Positions 16,831-27,708 of a stretch of 50,062 nt of DNA are shown here, piece after piece. This stretch comes from JANNMJ01 sp031397815. Lineage in GTDB: Bacteria > Bacteroidota > Bacteroidia > Cytophagales > Hymenobacteraceae. The position numbers and the translations under genes were made by a program. The stretch is from contig JANNMJ010000095.1 of the NCBI GenBank assembly GCA_031397815.1, forward strand, positions 1-50,062, given 5' to 3'. Under the pieces are notes generated by a model. The model did no database searches. It had not been told where the DNA came from and saw only the letters and a program-made list of their open reading frames with translations. Every line of letters starts with the position of its first letter. The first letter of the stretch is position 1.

Positions 16831-19800
16831 ATGAAACACATCTTCCCTAAGCACCTTACCTCCGCACCCGTTGCTTTTCTGCTGGCAGCAGTCCTCGGAC
16901 TGTTCCTGCGGGCTGGCGACGTACAAGCTCAGATATTCGACGAGCCGGGCGGGGGCGTTCCGGCCGGTTGGACACTGAGCGACGACCCAGACGGCGGAGA
17001 AGATGTCGATCAAGGCAACCACTTCCGGCTGGAAGCTGGCTTGGATGTTTCGCAAGAGTACATTCTGACCGACACGTACGACCTTACCGGCTATACGAAC
17101 GTCGTATTCACGGTCAAGCTCGGTCGTTTTGGCACCGGCACGTCTAATCCGCTCACCGTAGAGGTTTCCACCGACGGCGGTTTCACGTTTCCGCAGGTCT
17201 ACACGGGCCCGACTCCAACGGTAAACGCGTACGTCACCCAGACGTTCAACATCACCACGGTAGGCTCCGGCACGGTGCTGCGCTTTACCAACCAAGGTGC
17301 TAGTGGCCGAGGCGTTCGCTTGCAGGACCTGCTTTTGGTCGGCGACTCCCCGGTGCCGCCTAGCGTCACAACTGGCACCATCGCTGGCTCGCCGTTCTGC
17401 ATCGCCGGTTCGGGCATTGCGGTGAGTGTGCCGTTTACCATCGGCGGTACGTTCACGGCGGGCAACACTTTCACGGCGCAGCTTTCTGACCCGGTGGGCG
17501 TTTTCAGCGCGCCAACCAACATCGGTACGCTTTCGGGCACCACCGCCGGTACCATCAGCGCCACCCTGCCGACGACGCTCCCCAGCGGCACCGGCTACCG
17601 GATTCGGGTCGTGGCCGATATGCCGACCACCACCGGCACGGTCAACACCTCGAACCTGAGCATCACCAACGCGGCGTTCTCGACGGTTACTACCCTCACC
17701 GCCACCCCTAGCAACTCGCAGGTGTTGGTGCAGTGGGTGAACCCCGCTTCGTGCTTCGACGATGTCGTCGTCGTGGCCCGCGCCGTTACGGCCGTCACCG
17801 CCACCCCTACCCTGACGTCTTACACCGCCAACGCCACCTTCGGCGCGGGTGCCGACCTCGGCGGCAGCCAGTACGTGGTCTACAAAGGCACGGGCACCAA
17901 CGTAACGGTGACCGGCCTCACGAACGGCACCACGTATCACTTCTCGGTTTTCGTTCGGAAAAACACCACGTACGGCCCGCCAGCCGCCACGAGTGCTATC
18001 CCAACGGGCGGTCCATCGCTCACCGAAGTGTTCGTGCCGCGCTACATCGCGGGGCGGCCCGCTACGGGCACCATTCACGCCAACCGTTTGCCGTACGCCT
18101 TCCGCGTGACCATCAACGGCCTGACGCCGAGTGCCACTTACTTCTTCTACAACCGCGGTGTGGCGGCTACTGATGTGGCCACGTTCAACGGCGCCGGTAA
18201 CGTGATTTACGCGCGTTCTACCGGCTCATTCGTGCGCTCAACGGCTCCGGCGCTTACCTCTGCCGCCAACCGTGGCCAGTTTCAGGCCGATGCTGCGGGT
18301 AGCTACACCGGCTGGTTCGTGCTCGAGCCGACGGCCGATGCGCGCTTCTACAGCGGTGAGCAGGTATTTCAGCGGATTTACCTCAACGACGGCGCCGGTG
18401 GAACGAGCGTCGTGACGCGCCTCACCACCAGCAGCAGCGCCACGGCCCTGCATTTGTCGAGCCTTGCTACCGACGGGACCGGCATCATCGACTCGTCGTT
18501 GGCGGTTGCGCGCAACTTCGTCGTTCTCTATGACAACGCCACGGGGTCAGGCCGGCCACTGGCGGCTACCTACGTCGAAAGCGACGGCGTGGCCAACACC
18601 AGCGCCAACAGCTTTGCCGGTTTCTACGCAAACCGGGTCCAGGCAAAAACCGGCAAATGGGGCACGCTCATTCCGAACAGCAACGCCTCCGGGGTGCGCC
18701 GCATCGAGCAGCGCGCACTGGCCGACGGCTCGGTGGTGGGCTGCGTTGCGACCGACGCCGACGGCGTCTGGCCGAGTTTGGCCTCGACCGTCAACCCCAC
18801 GGGCGGCAGTACGCCGGTGACGCTTTCGGCGCTTGATGCTCCGCTGTCTTGCGGCGTTTTTGTGGGTCTGAATCCGCCTAACCAATCAGAGCTTGAAGGC
18901 AACTCCGGCACCACTACCGTTCCGGTGCGGGTGACCGTGACGAGCGCGCCGTCGTCGACTCTGTCGGTACTCATCAGCAACGCGGGCGGCGGCACGGCGA
19001 CGTCGGGCGTCGACTATTTCTTCAATGGTCAGACCCTCACCTTCCCCACCACGGGAACCTATCCGATGACCCAGACCGTAACGGCGCAGTTTTTCGGCGA
19101 CCCGGCGGTAGAATCGAACGAGAGCATCAACCTGGCGGTGACCGTCACGGCGGGTACTGCTACGGTGCTGAACTCGCCGGGGACGCTGGTGATTGCCGAC
19201 GATGACTTCCAATCGACCGGCCTCTTTATCAACGAGTTCTCGCAGGGACCATCGGGGTCGAAAGAGTATCTGGAGCTGCTCGTAACGGGCACCCCCGGCG
19301 AAACCGTCGATTTGCGCGGCTGGGTGATCGACGATAACAACGGCGATTTCAGCGGCGGCGCGATGAGCGGCGTCGGCATCTCCGCCGGTCATTTCCGCTT
19401 CGACCAGAGCTGCACGTGGGAGAAAGTGCGCGTCGGCTCGATCATCGTGCTCTACAACCAAGCGGACCCGAACATCCTGCTCCCCGTCGACGACGCCACC
19501 GACGGCGACCTCGATTTCCTGTACGTAGTTCCGGTCATCAACGCCGGTACGTGCGGCGTCATCACGGGCAGCTCCGGGGATTACTTCGACGGCGATTGCA
19601 CCGGCCCAAGCACCAGCTCGGCTACATATCCAACGGCGGCTTCCGGCCCACGCTGGAGCCAGGTGGAAGCGGGCGTCAGCGACGCCATTCAGGTGCGGCA
19701 GCCGGGCACCACGCCGGCGTTCTTCCACGGCATCTCGTTCCGTACTACCGGCGCGGCTAGCCTGACGGATACAAACCACCCGGATTTTGCTACGCTCGGC

Positions 19801-21048
19801 AGCAACGCCCTCTATTACGATGGTACGCCTTATCAGACGTATTATTTCGATAACACCGCCGGTAACAACTTCCACAGCAAGGCAAACTGGGTAGCGCAGA
19901 TCGGATCGGGGCAGGAAACGCCCGGCAACCCGAACAGCTCGCGCAACGCGCAATTCATCGAAAGCTTGCGGCAGCCTCTGGCACCCGCCACCACGTCGGT
20001 TTCTTATTCCTGCTTTATCCGGCCGTTCGAAACGCGGGCCTTCATCGACGGTAGCAACCGATTGATGCTGAAGCTCGTGAACCAGAGTACGACCGACTAC
20101 GGCACCGTATCGACGCAGACCGTGGTTGGTGGCAACTCCCAGAATATGAATCTGGAAGGCACGCCGTTCTTCCTTGGCAAGCAGTACCGCGTAACGCCGA
20201 CCACTTCGACGCCCGCCAACTACACGGTCACGTTCTACGTCACCGATGCAGAGCTTGATTCCTACGCCAGCTACGTGAGCGCCCAAACCGGCCAGCCGCG
20301 CACGGCTGCGTTCCTGAAGCCACGCCTCAACATCTATAAGAACGAAGGCACCACGCTCCCATCGGCGGCGCCAAACGGCAACACGATGGTGGTGGCCACG
20401 CCAACGGTCGGTACTTACAGCGCAGGCGTCAGCACGTTCTCGGCCACGTTCACGTCGTTCTCGGCTTTCGCCATCGGCGCTACCGTGGATGAGGTGCTGC
20501 CAGTAGAGCTGGTTCGGCTGGCCGCCGCTCCGGCGGGCAGCAACATCCGCGTGAGCTGGACGACGGCTTCGGAGCGCGATGCCGCTTACTTCGAAGTACA
20601 GCGCTCGGCGAACGGCCGTGAGTTCCAGACCATCGGCACGGTCAACGCCAGCGGCACGACCCTGACGACGCGCGATTACACGTTCTTCGACAAAGCGCCG
20701 CTCGCGGGCCTCGCCTACTACCGGCTGCGGCAGGTCGATACGAACGGCCCGAGCCATTTGTCTTACATCGTGACGGCGCGCTTCGGCACCCCGGTTAAGG
20801 CTTCTCTGGAAGCGTGGCCGGTGCCCGTCGAATCGACCCTTACGCTGCGCGTGATGGCGCCGTCGGCGGGTGCGGCGGTGATTCGGATGTTCGATTTGCA
20901 GGGCCGCATCGTGCAGCAGCAGACCGAGCAGCTTGCAGCCGGTGCGACCGATGTGCTGATGTCGACGCAAGCGTTGGCGGGCGGCACCTACGTAGCCGAA
21001 GTGCGGCTGCCATCCGGCGAAGTGCTGCGGACGAAGGTGGTCAAGTAG
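16831..21048 (+). CDS. Giant secreted protein with Calx-beta and lamin-tail domains, T9SS type A tail
   Basis: This 1405-residue protein has a signal peptide of ~34 residues ending in VQAQ. A jelly-roll-like N-terminal region comes first, then Ig/FN3-like segments (~277-394), the latter with VTGLTNGTTYHFSVFVRK. A Calx-beta domain lies at ~680-792 (SELEGNSGTTTVPVRV, SGVDYFFNGQTLTFP, ESNESINLAVT, IADDD). A lamin-tail-like domain lies at ~795-910 (GLFINEFSQGPSGSKEYLEL, VDLRGWVIDDNNG). A second beta-rich module precedes the phylum-typical LPVELVRL...WTTASERDAAYFEVQRS stretch from ~1224. The final ~80 residues are a type A T9SS sorting domain (AWPVPVESTLTL, AGGTYVAEVRLPSGE). It is expected on the cell surface or released; adhesion or matrix roles are inferred only. 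A strong hairpin terminator follows. Confidence 0.9.
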   Translation: MKHIFPKHLTSAPVAFLLAAVLGLFLRAGDVQAQIFDEPGGGVPAGWTLSDDPDGGEDVDQGNHFRLEAGLDVSQEYILTDTYDLTGYTNVVFTVKLGRFGTGTSNPLTVEVSTDGGFTFPQVYTGPTPTVNAYVTQTFNITTVGSGTVLRFTNQGASGRGVRLQDLLLVGDSPVPPSVTTGTIAGSPFCIAGSGIAVSVPFTIGGTFTAGNTFTAQLSDPVGVFSAPTNIGTLSGTTAGTISATLPTTLPSGTGYRIRVVADMPTTTGTVNTSNLSITNAAFSTVTTLTATPSNSQVLVQWVNPASCFDDVVVVARAVTAVTATPTLTSYTANATFGAGADLGGSQYVVYKGTGTNVTVTGLTNGTTYHFSVFVRKNTTYGPPAATSAIPTGGPSLTEVFVPRYIAGRPATGTIHANRLPYAFRVTINGLTPSATYFFYNRGVAATDVATFNGAGNVIYARSTGSFVRSTAPALTSAANRGQFQADAAGSYTGWFVLEPTADARFYSGEQVFQRIYLNDGAGGTSVVTRLTTSSSATALHLSSLATDGTGIIDSSLAVARNFVVLYDNATGSGRPLAATYVESDGVANTSANSFAGFYANRVQAKTGKWGTLIPNSNASGVRRIEQRALADGSVVGCVATDADGVWPSLASTVNPTGGSTPVTLSALDAPLSCGVFVGLNPPNQSELEGNSGTTTVPVRVTVTSAPSSTLSVLISNAGGGTATSGVDYFFNGQTLTFPTTGTYPMTQTVTAQFFGDPAVESNESINLAVTVTAGTATVLNSPGTLVIADDDFQSTGLFINEFSQGPSGSKEYLELLVTGTPGETVDLRGWVIDDNNGDFSGGAMSGVGISAGHFRFDQSCTWEKVRVGSIIVLYNQADPNILLPVDDATDGDLDFLYVVPVINAGTCGVITGSSGDYFDGDCTGPSTSSATYPTAASGPRWSQVEAGVSDAIQVRQPGTTPAFFHGISFRTTGAASLTDTNHPDFATLGSNALYYDGTPYQTYYFDNTAGNNFHSKANWVAQIGSGQETPGNPNSSRNAQFIESLRQPLAPATTSVSYSCFIRPFETRAFIDGSNRLMLKLVNQSTTDYGTVSTQTVVGGNSQNMNLEGTPFFLGKQYRVTPTTSTPANYTVTFYVTDAELDSYASYVSAQTGQPRTAAFLKPRLNIYKNEGTTLPSAAPNGNTMVVATPTVGTYSAGVSTFSATFTSFSAFAIGATVDEVLPVELVRLAAAPAGSNIRVSWTTASERDAAYFEVQRSANGREFQTIGTVNASGTTLTTRDYTFFDKAPLAGLAYYRLRQVDTNGPSHLSYIVTARFGTPVKASLEAWPVPVESTLTLRVMAPSAGAAVIRMFDLQGRIVQQQTEQLAAGATDVLMSTQALAGGTYVAEVRLPSGEVLRTKVVK

Positions 21049-21097
21049 AGTAGTAAGTAGTAAACGCTCTCAAAATGCGGAGTGCCGCGAGACACGC

Positions 21098-21133
21098 AAA
21101 CGGCCCGATCAGCAGTAGCTGGTCGGGCCGTTT
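21098..21133. terminator. Hairpin terminator after the 1405-residue surface protein
   Basis: A 16-bp stem with one G-T pair and a 4-base loop: AAACGGCCCGATCAGC (21098-21113) pairs with GCTGGTCGGGCCGTTT (21118-21133), A- and T-flanked on both sides. It lies 50 bp after the stop codon. Confidence 0.8.
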
Positions 21134-21655
21134 CGTTTACGAAGAAGTTTTTTTTCTGACGCCTCAGCTTTTTTTTCACTGCCACGCCGCCTGCCATCCT
21201 CGATGAACAAGGCTATATCAGCAATGAACTGGCTGAAAACCCCGGTGAACGTAATCGCCCCTCACTCCGCGTCTGACAGAGGCTTTTCTCGAATAGCATT
21301 TCCAATAGTAAAGTTTGTTATTTTCGCTCCGGTTAAGCATCCTTTTTGACTAGCGAGCGGAACGTCTCACTCGTTTTTCGTCTCCATCTCTTCACCTGTT
21401 CACGCATTACGCTCGTCCGTCGCAACGTCCTCAACCCGTTGGGTAATACTGGCGTAACAAGGGGTTCGGCGTAGTCGAAAGCAATTTTACGCGCTGTTTG
21501 TCCCGCCGCTACCCTTCGCCGTCTTGCTCGGGTTGCGCCATCAATCCGAAAACAACTATTTTACAGCAGACCGATTGATCGGGCCGAACTTTGGTGTTTA
21601 CCAGCTGGTTTGCCCCTTCTACAAAGACTCCCCTCCCACCTTTTTTTCGTTTCAA
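21134..21655. other. Intergenic region before the 2009-residue surface protein
   Basis: No gene is supported here. There are two T8 runs near 21150 and 21170, a short ORF of 48 codons from 21203 with no recognisable features, and sequence that is less GC-rich than the flanking genes. The promoter of the downstream gene is presumably here, but no perfect TAnnTTTG box was found; CGAACTTTG near 21590 is the nearest. Confidence 0.45.
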
Positions 21656-24600
21656 ATGCAACAATCCTACAAACCAAGTGATGCGCATCCATCGTCCGGC
21701 CGTCATCGGCTGACGCTTTTTGCGCTCTGTATGTTGCTGTTCAGCCCCTTGCTGGGTTGGGGGCAGATTAGCATCCCTAATACTTCGCCGCTAGCGACAG
21801 AGACATTTAGCGCGCTTGCTGCTCCATCTGCTACCACGGGCACTACGGTACCAACAGGGTGGGCGTTCTTAGAATTAGGAGGTAGTGCGAATACCACTTA
21901 TTCAGTGGGCACTGGAAGCTCTGGCACTGGGGATACTTACAGCGTAGGAGCATCTAGTGGAACAACCTCAGATCGAGCTTTTGGCGGATTGCAAAGCGGG
22001 AGCGTCATCCCAATTATCGGTGTAGCCTACACTAATAACACCGGTGCTACTATCACCTCGCTGACTATTTCCTATCAAGGAGAAACTTGGCGTGTAGGTG
22101 CAATAAATCGTTCTGATCGTCTGGACTTTCAGTATAGCTTAACCGTTGGTTCACTAAACGTTGGTACCTCTGTGGACAACACCAACTGGGTGGATGTTAA
22201 CGCACTCGACTACGCTAACCCCGGACAAGCCACTGCTACTGCAGGAACTACAACAGCGCTGCACACAGCTGCCGTCAGTTCGACAATCACGGGTCTGAGC
22301 ATTACTAACGGGAGTACGTTCCGCATTCGCTGGACAGATTTAAATGCTTCTGGTGCCGATGATGCCATGGGCATTGACGATTTCATCCTGACGGCAACTA
22401 CCGCCGCCACCAACACCATCACCGCCCCCACTATCGCATCCGGCTTTCCGGCTTGCGTGACGACTTCGACGGGTCAGGCGCTGGGGGCTATCTCGTTTAC
22501 GAGCGCTGGGGCGGGCTTTACCGGATCGGTCACGTACACGGCGCAGCTTTCGGATGCCAGCGGCTCTTTCACCTCGCCGACGACGCTGGGTTCGGTGACG
22601 AACTCTTCGGGACCGGGCACTTACTCAATTACGACTACGTCGGTTCCTGCCGGGACCGTATCGGGCACGGGTTACGCAGTTCGGGTCGTTACCTCGACAC
22701 CGGCCGTTACCGGCTCTTCCCTCACCGGGCAGACGGTGGCGTTGGCCCCAACGAACTTCGCGGTTTCCGTAGCTGGCACTTCCCCGCAGACCTTCTCCAC
22801 TCCTAGCTCCGGCTCGCTGCTGACGGCTTCCGTCGGGAGCTTCACCCCGACCGGCGCCGCCACGGGCGTAACGTATCAGTGGAAGTACGGCACCTCATCG
22901 GGCGGGCCTTACACGAGCACCATCAGCGGCGCGACTTCCGCGACGTACACGCCGCAAGGCAGCGATTTTGGCGCCGGTACGGCCGGTAACTACTTCTTGG
23001 TTGCCGAGGCCACAAGCACCGTGACCTGCGCGACGGTAGTCCGGACTTCTTCGCAAGTGCCGATCACGACGACCGCCCCTGCGCCCGCCGCAACTGTGAA
23101 GCAAGGCGCTACGACGTACCCGTCGGGCGGCACGGCTTACGTGTTCGGTACGGCAGTGGCGTTGGGCAGCAGCTCATCGGCGGTGACGTTCACGATTCAG
23201 AACACCGGCTCGGCCACGCTCAACTTGAGCGGGTTTACGGCGAGCGGCGATTTCAACGCCTCAGCGCCCGTCTCGACGACGCTTGCTGCCTCCGCCAGCA
23301 CCACGTTCACCGTCACGTTCACCCCGACGGCCACCGGCACGCGCACCGGCTCGATCACGATTCCCTCGAACGACCCCGCCACGCCGTATGTGCTCAATCT
23401 GAGCGCCACCGGCTCCCCGAGCGCTTCTTCGGATCTGATTTTCAACGCCAGCTTCACCTATAACAACACCGGCATCGATTACGCGGCGTACCAGAGCGCA
23501 GCCATCACCAACGCCACGAACAGCCCGGTAGCCGGCGCGGGCGTGCCGATTTACTCGTTCACCGCCCGCGACGGCGGCGGCGCGGCTGATGCCGACGCCC
23601 TCCCGACCATCCTCGACGGCTTGGTGTTCAGCAGCGTGCAGGGCATCGGGAGCATCCGCAACGCGGCGCTCTTCAACGGCACGGCGCTCGTCTCGAACGC
23701 CCCGACAATTAACGTCGGCGCCGGCACGATTACTTTCTCCGGCTTGGTGGCAGCCCTGACGCCCGGCGGCAACGTGGGCCGCGTGACCGTGGCCGACAAC
23801 GGTACCGCCAATTTCACGCTCCGCGTGACGTTCAACAACACGGCGGCGCTCGTCGTGGACAACACGCAGCTGCGGGTGAGCATCACCAGCGCGAACGCCA
23901 CGGCTGCTACGAGCGGCTCCTCGACGTTCGGCTCGTTCACAACGCTGGTTTCTTCCACGGCGACGAACGATAACCGCATCAACGTCATCGCGACGAAGCT
24001 CGTGTACTCGCCGACTCCGCCCGCAACGGCTGGCGTGAACGTCAATTTCACGGTTGGCGTGGTGGCGCAGGATGCGAACAACATTCAGGATACCGACTTC
24101 CGGGGCGGCTCCGTACCGAGCGTAACGCTCGGGCGCGGCGCCGGCACGGGCACTTTCACGGCCACGAGTGGGCTGACGAAGACGCTGACCGGCGGCGCGG
24201 CGACGTGGACGGATATTCAGTATGATGTCATCGAAACGGGCGTCGGGTTGGTGACCACCAACACGGGCGGCCTCACGAATACATCGGCTACGATGGCGTT
24301 TGTGGCCTTCTCCGGCATCCTCTGGGATGGCGGCGCCGGCACCGACGCCTGGACCGATGCGCTCAACTGGTCGACGAACACGGTGCCGACGGCATCGGAC
24401 GATGTGCGGCTCGATAACTCGGCGGTTACGGGGTCTTACTCCGTAACGATTGGCTCGACACCGGCCGTGGCGAAGTCGCTGCAAGTCGGCTACTCCGGCA
24501 ATCCGGGCACTATCACGCTCAATATCACCTCGGCTACTGCTTCGGCGGATATCCTGCTGTTGGGTGGCGGCACCCTCCCGGCGTTGGCGATTGCCCAAGG

Positions 24601-27600
24601 CGGCGTGGTGATCAACGCGATTACCGGCGCTAGCTCGTCGGGCGTGACTTTCTCTTCTACAGCCGACACTTGGACGATGACCGACGACGCGCGGTACGCC
24701 CAAAACACCAACCGGGCATTCCCGAACATCGCCCTTGGCAAAACGACGTTCGCGACGACTTCCACGTTCGAGATTTCGTCGACCGCTGCTACCAACTGGG
24801 CTAACGGCGGCATCGGCCGCGTCAAGCGTTACGGCAACCTCGTGACGGTCAACTCGGTCACGATCACGCTGGCAAGCGGCCTGAATACCACCGATTCCGT
24901 GATTGTGGCCGGTAACTGGACGCATTCGGGCTCCTTGGTTCGGTTCGTCAATAGCGGCACCGATCAGGTTCGAGTGCGCGTGAAAGGCAACCTGACGGTG
25001 GGCACGGGCGGGATCATTCGCGCCGCAGAAGGTGGCGGCAACGCCTTTACCGAGCTGATTGTGGAGGGCAACATCACCACCACCGGCACCGGCACAGTGG
25101 GCGGCACGGGTAGCAGCTCGATTGGTCGGGTTGTGGTGGGCGGCTCGTTTACCGGCTCTTACAGTGCGGGGGCAGCTACCGACGACCTCGTTTTCTCGCC
25201 TGTAGGCGGCAATACGGCGGTTTCGACCTTCACCCTCTCTGGCACCATCTCGGTACGCAAGCTGACGATTAACAAGAGCGTGATGCTCGGCTCGGGGATC
25301 GCGCCGACTATCTCTTCGACTGTTTCGGCGACGGGCACCCTCGATTTCAACTTCTTCACCGTAACCGGCGCGGGGCAATTCACGCTGGTTGCCGGTGGCA
25401 CCCTCAAGATCACCGATCCTAGCGGCATCACGCAAGCGGCCGCTACCCCTACCGGCAACGTGCGCTCCTCGGGCCTCCGCACCTTCCCCAACGGTGCTAC
25501 CTACTGGTACACCGGCATCGTAGCGCAGGTAACCGGCACGGGCTTACCCACGACCACCGGTCAGAAAATCATCATCTGCGATAACCCGACTACGCTTACC
25601 CTCACGGACCCATCATCGGGTGTAAACGTCGGCATCAGCTTGCCGGGCGGGCTTGATATTCGTCAAGGGACCTTCATCGAAACGGCCACTGCGGAAATTA
25701 GCGGTGGTGGAAACCTGACGATGAGTGGCGGCACGTATCGGATCGTGAAAACCGGCACCTCAGCCCTGCCCCAGCTTTCCGCCTCCCCTTATACCCTGAC
25801 GGGCGGCACCATCGAGCTGGCCGGTGCCGGGGCGCAGACCCTGCGTGGCTCGCGCTCATACCAAGGGCTGACGTTCACCAATTCCGGCACCAAGATTCTC
25901 AGCAGCGCCATCGCCGGTGATCCGGTGCTGATGACCGGCAACCTGGTTAACGGCACGGTGACCATCAGCGGCTCGGCTCTGCTCAACCTGACCGGCCAGT
26001 CGTTCAACGGCCCCGGTGGCCTCACGATGACCGGCACGAGCGGGATGAAGCTCACGGTTTCCGGCACCCAGCCGGGCCTCGTCGGCGCGTACTCGCTGAC
26101 GGGCGGCACCATCGAGTTCAACGGCTCGAACCCCGGTACGACCCAGACCATCCGGGGCAACCAGCTCTCGCCGGTGCTGAATCGCACGTATTTCAACATT
26201 GATGTGACGGGTACGAACGTCGGGGCAAGCAACGGCGATTTCGCCATCGGTAGCGGTGGCACGATGACCGTCCGCACCGGCGGCTCGTTCGTGATGACCG
26301 ATCAGACCATCTCCGGCGCGGGTGCTTTCACTACCGAAGCCGGCAGCACTTTCGGCTACGGCTCGTCGCTCGGCATCAACTCCAGCGGCGCCACGGGGAA
26401 TATCCAGACCGGTACGCGGACGTTCGACTCGGGCGGCTCCTACATTCTGCGCGGCACTTTCGATATGGTGACCGGCACCGGCTTGCCCGCAACGGTCGAT
26501 AACCTGACGGCCGACCTGACCGCTACCAAAGTGGCGACGCTTACCAATGCCACCACCGTCACGAGCGCGCTGACCCTGACGGAAGGGTATATCGCCCTCG
26601 GTAACAATGACCTCACGCTCGGCACCGCTACCCTCACGGGCGGCTCGGCGAACAGCTACGTTCAGACCGACAACAACCCCACCGCAACCGGTGAGCTTAT
26701 CCGGACGGTACCTAACACGGCGACGAACATCCTGTACCCCGTCGGGACGAGCACCTACACGCCAGCGCAGGTTGCGCAGACGGCGGGCGCGACGAGCGAT
26801 GCCTTCGCAGTGCGCGTCTTCGACGGCGTTTTGCTCGGCGGCACCACCGGCACGGCGGTTACGTCGGACGTGGTGAACCGGACGTGGATGGTCTCGGAAG
26901 GCACTGTTGGTGGTTCCAACGCCACCCTGACCGTGCAGTGGAACGGCACCGAAGAGCTGTCGGGCTTCGGCCGGTCGCTCTCGCGCATCGGGCACTTCAC
27001 GGGCGGCGCTTATGATAAAGTCACTGGCGGCAGCCCCTTGCTCGCCGCCACCGGTAGCGATCCGTACCAGCAGACCCGCAGCGGCCTGACGAGCTTCTCG
27101 CCATTCGCGGTGGGCGACGACGACAGCCCGCTGCCCGTTGAGCTGAGCCGCTTTACCGCCACCATTACGCCGCAGCGCACGGTGGCTGTGAGCTGGACGA
27201 CGGCTTCGGAAAAAGACGCCGCCTACTTCGAAGTACTCCGCTCCGCCGACGGCCGTGAGTTCACGCCTATCGGCACGCAAACGGCGCAGGGCACCACCAA
27301 CACCGCCCACGATTACCGCTTCGACGACGTGAAACCGCTTTCCGGCGTGAGCTTCTACCGTCTGCGGCAGGTCGATTTGGACGGCACCGCCACCCTGAGC
27401 GATGCCGTAAGCGTCCGGTTCGGCACCCCGCTGACGGCAGGCTTCACGGCCTTCCCGCAGCCGTTCGCTGCCGCACTCACGCTCCGCATCGATGCGCCCG
27501 TGGCCGGTGAGGCAGCCGTGAAGCTCTACGACCTCAACGGCCGCACCGTGCTGACGCAAGCCGCCAACCTCGCGGCCGGCACGACGGATGTGGTGCTCAC

Positions 27601-27685
27601 CACCCAAGCCCTCGCCGCCGGCACCTACGTGGTGCAGGTGACGCTGCCGGGCGGTCAGACCCTCCGCACCCGCGTGGTCCGGTAA
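21656..27685 (+). CDS. Giant secreted repeat protein with choice-of-anchor D domain, T9SS type A tail
   Basis: I start at ATG 21656 (2009 residues) because the signal peptide, with hydrophobic core LTLFALCMLLFSPLLGWGQ, follows it; the open frame reaches back to 21524 without sense. The protein begins with a secreted beta-sandwich region (TETFSALAAPSATTG...GWAFLELGG). A choice-of-anchor D/ASH-like domain is at ~478-588 (VTFTIQNTGSATLNLSGF, GSITIPSNDPATPYVLNL). From ~890, LWDGGAGTDAWTDALNWST introduces a long right-handed-helix-like region of short Gly/Thr-rich repeats (LTGGTIELAGAGAQTLRG, LTGGTIEFNGSNPGTTQTI). LPVELSRF...WTTASEKDAAYFEVLRS and a type A T9SS domain end the protein. Likely a surface adhesin; ligand unknown. 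A terminator follows. Confidence 0.9.
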   Translation: MQQSYKPSDAHPSSGRHRLTLFALCMLLFSPLLGWGQISIPNTSPLATETFSALAAPSATTGTTVPTGWAFLELGGSANTTYSVGTGSSGTGDTYSVGASSGTTSDRAFGGLQSGSVIPIIGVAYTNNTGATITSLTISYQGETWRVGAINRSDRLDFQYSLTVGSLNVGTSVDNTNWVDVNALDYANPGQATATAGTTTALHTAAVSSTITGLSITNGSTFRIRWTDLNASGADDAMGIDDFILTATTAATNTITAPTIASGFPACVTTSTGQALGAISFTSAGAGFTGSVTYTAQLSDASGSFTSPTTLGSVTNSSGPGTYSITTTSVPAGTVSGTGYAVRVVTSTPAVTGSSLTGQTVALAPTNFAVSVAGTSPQTFSTPSSGSLLTASVGSFTPTGAATGVTYQWKYGTSSGGPYTSTISGATSATYTPQGSDFGAGTAGNYFLVAEATSTVTCATVVRTSSQVPITTTAPAPAATVKQGATTYPSGGTAYVFGTAVALGSSSSAVTFTIQNTGSATLNLSGFTASGDFNASAPVSTTLAASASTTFTVTFTPTATGTRTGSITIPSNDPATPYVLNLSATGSPSASSDLIFNASFTYNNTGIDYAAYQSAAITNATNSPVAGAGVPIYSFTARDGGGAADADALPTILDGLVFSSVQGIGSIRNAALFNGTALVSNAPTINVGAGTITFSGLVAALTPGGNVGRVTVADNGTANFTLRVTFNNTAALVVDNTQLRVSITSANATAATSGSSTFGSFTTLVSSTATNDNRINVIATKLVYSPTPPATAGVNVNFTVGVVAQDANNIQDTDFRGGSVPSVTLGRGAGTGTFTATSGLTKTLTGGAATWTDIQYDVIETGVGLVTTNTGGLTNTSATMAFVAFSGILWDGGAGTDAWTDALNWSTNTVPTASDDVRLDNSAVTGSYSVTIGSTPAVAKSLQVGYSGNPGTITLNITSATASADILLLGGGTLPALAIAQGGVVINAITGASSSGVTFSSTADTWTMTDDARYAQNTNRAFPNIALGKTTFATTSTFEISSTAATNWANGGIGRVKRYGNLVTVNSVTITLASGLNTTDSVIVAGNWTHSGSLVRFVNSGTDQVRVRVKGNLTVGTGGIIRAAEGGGNAFTELIVEGNITTTGTGTVGGTGSSSIGRVVVGGSFTGSYSAGAATDDLVFSPVGGNTAVSTFTLSGTISVRKLTINKSVMLGSGIAPTISSTVSATGTLDFNFFTVTGAGQFTLVAGGTLKITDPSGITQAAATPTGNVRSSGLRTFPNGATYWYTGIVAQVTGTGLPTTTGQKIIICDNPTTLTLTDPSSGVNVGISLPGGLDIRQGTFIETATAEISGGGNLTMSGGTYRIVKTGTSALPQLSASPYTLTGGTIELAGAGAQTLRGSRSYQGLTFTNSGTKILSSAIAGDPVLMTGNLVNGTVTISGSALLNLTGQSFNGPGGLTMTGTSGMKLTVSGTQPGLVGAYSLTGGTIEFNGSNPGTTQTIRGNQLSPVLNRTYFNIDVTGTNVGASNGDFAIGSGGTMTVRTGGSFVMTDQTISGAGAFTTEAGSTFGYGSSLGINSSGATGNIQTGTRTFDSGGSYILRGTFDMVTGTGLPATVDNLTADLTATKVATLTNATTVTSALTLTEGYIALGNNDLTLGTATLTGGSANSYVQTDNNPTATGELIRTVPNTATNILYPVGTSTYTPAQVAQTAGATSDAFAVRVFDGVLLGGTTGTAVTSDVVNRTWMVSEGTVGGSNATLTVQWNGTEELSGFGRSLSRIGHFTGGAYDKVTGGSPLLAATGSDPYQQTRSGLTSFSPFAVGDDDSPLPVELSRFTATITPQRTVAVSWTTASEKDAAYFEVLRSADGREFTPIGTQTAQGTTNTAHDYRFDDVKPLSGVSFYRLRQVDLDGTATLSDAVSVRFGTPLTAGFTAFPQPFAAALTLRIDAPVAGEAAVKLYDLNGRTVLTQAANLAAGTTDVVLTTQALAAGTYVVQVTLPGGQTLRTRVVR

Positions 27686-27708
27686 CGTCGGATTCGCTTT
27701 CGATTAAG

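Noticed and set aside
18886..20970. Long antisense open frame (694 codons) opposite the 1405-residue surface gene
   Set aside because: Arg/Gly/Ala-rich composition with no motifs, mirror of a GC-rich real gene with a signal peptide and T9SS tail on the other strand. The same holds for 23261-25435, 25856-27607 and 29585-31273.
21203..21349. 48-codon ORF in the gap before the 2009-residue protein
   Set aside because: No signal, motif or start context; expected by chance in a 600-bp gap.
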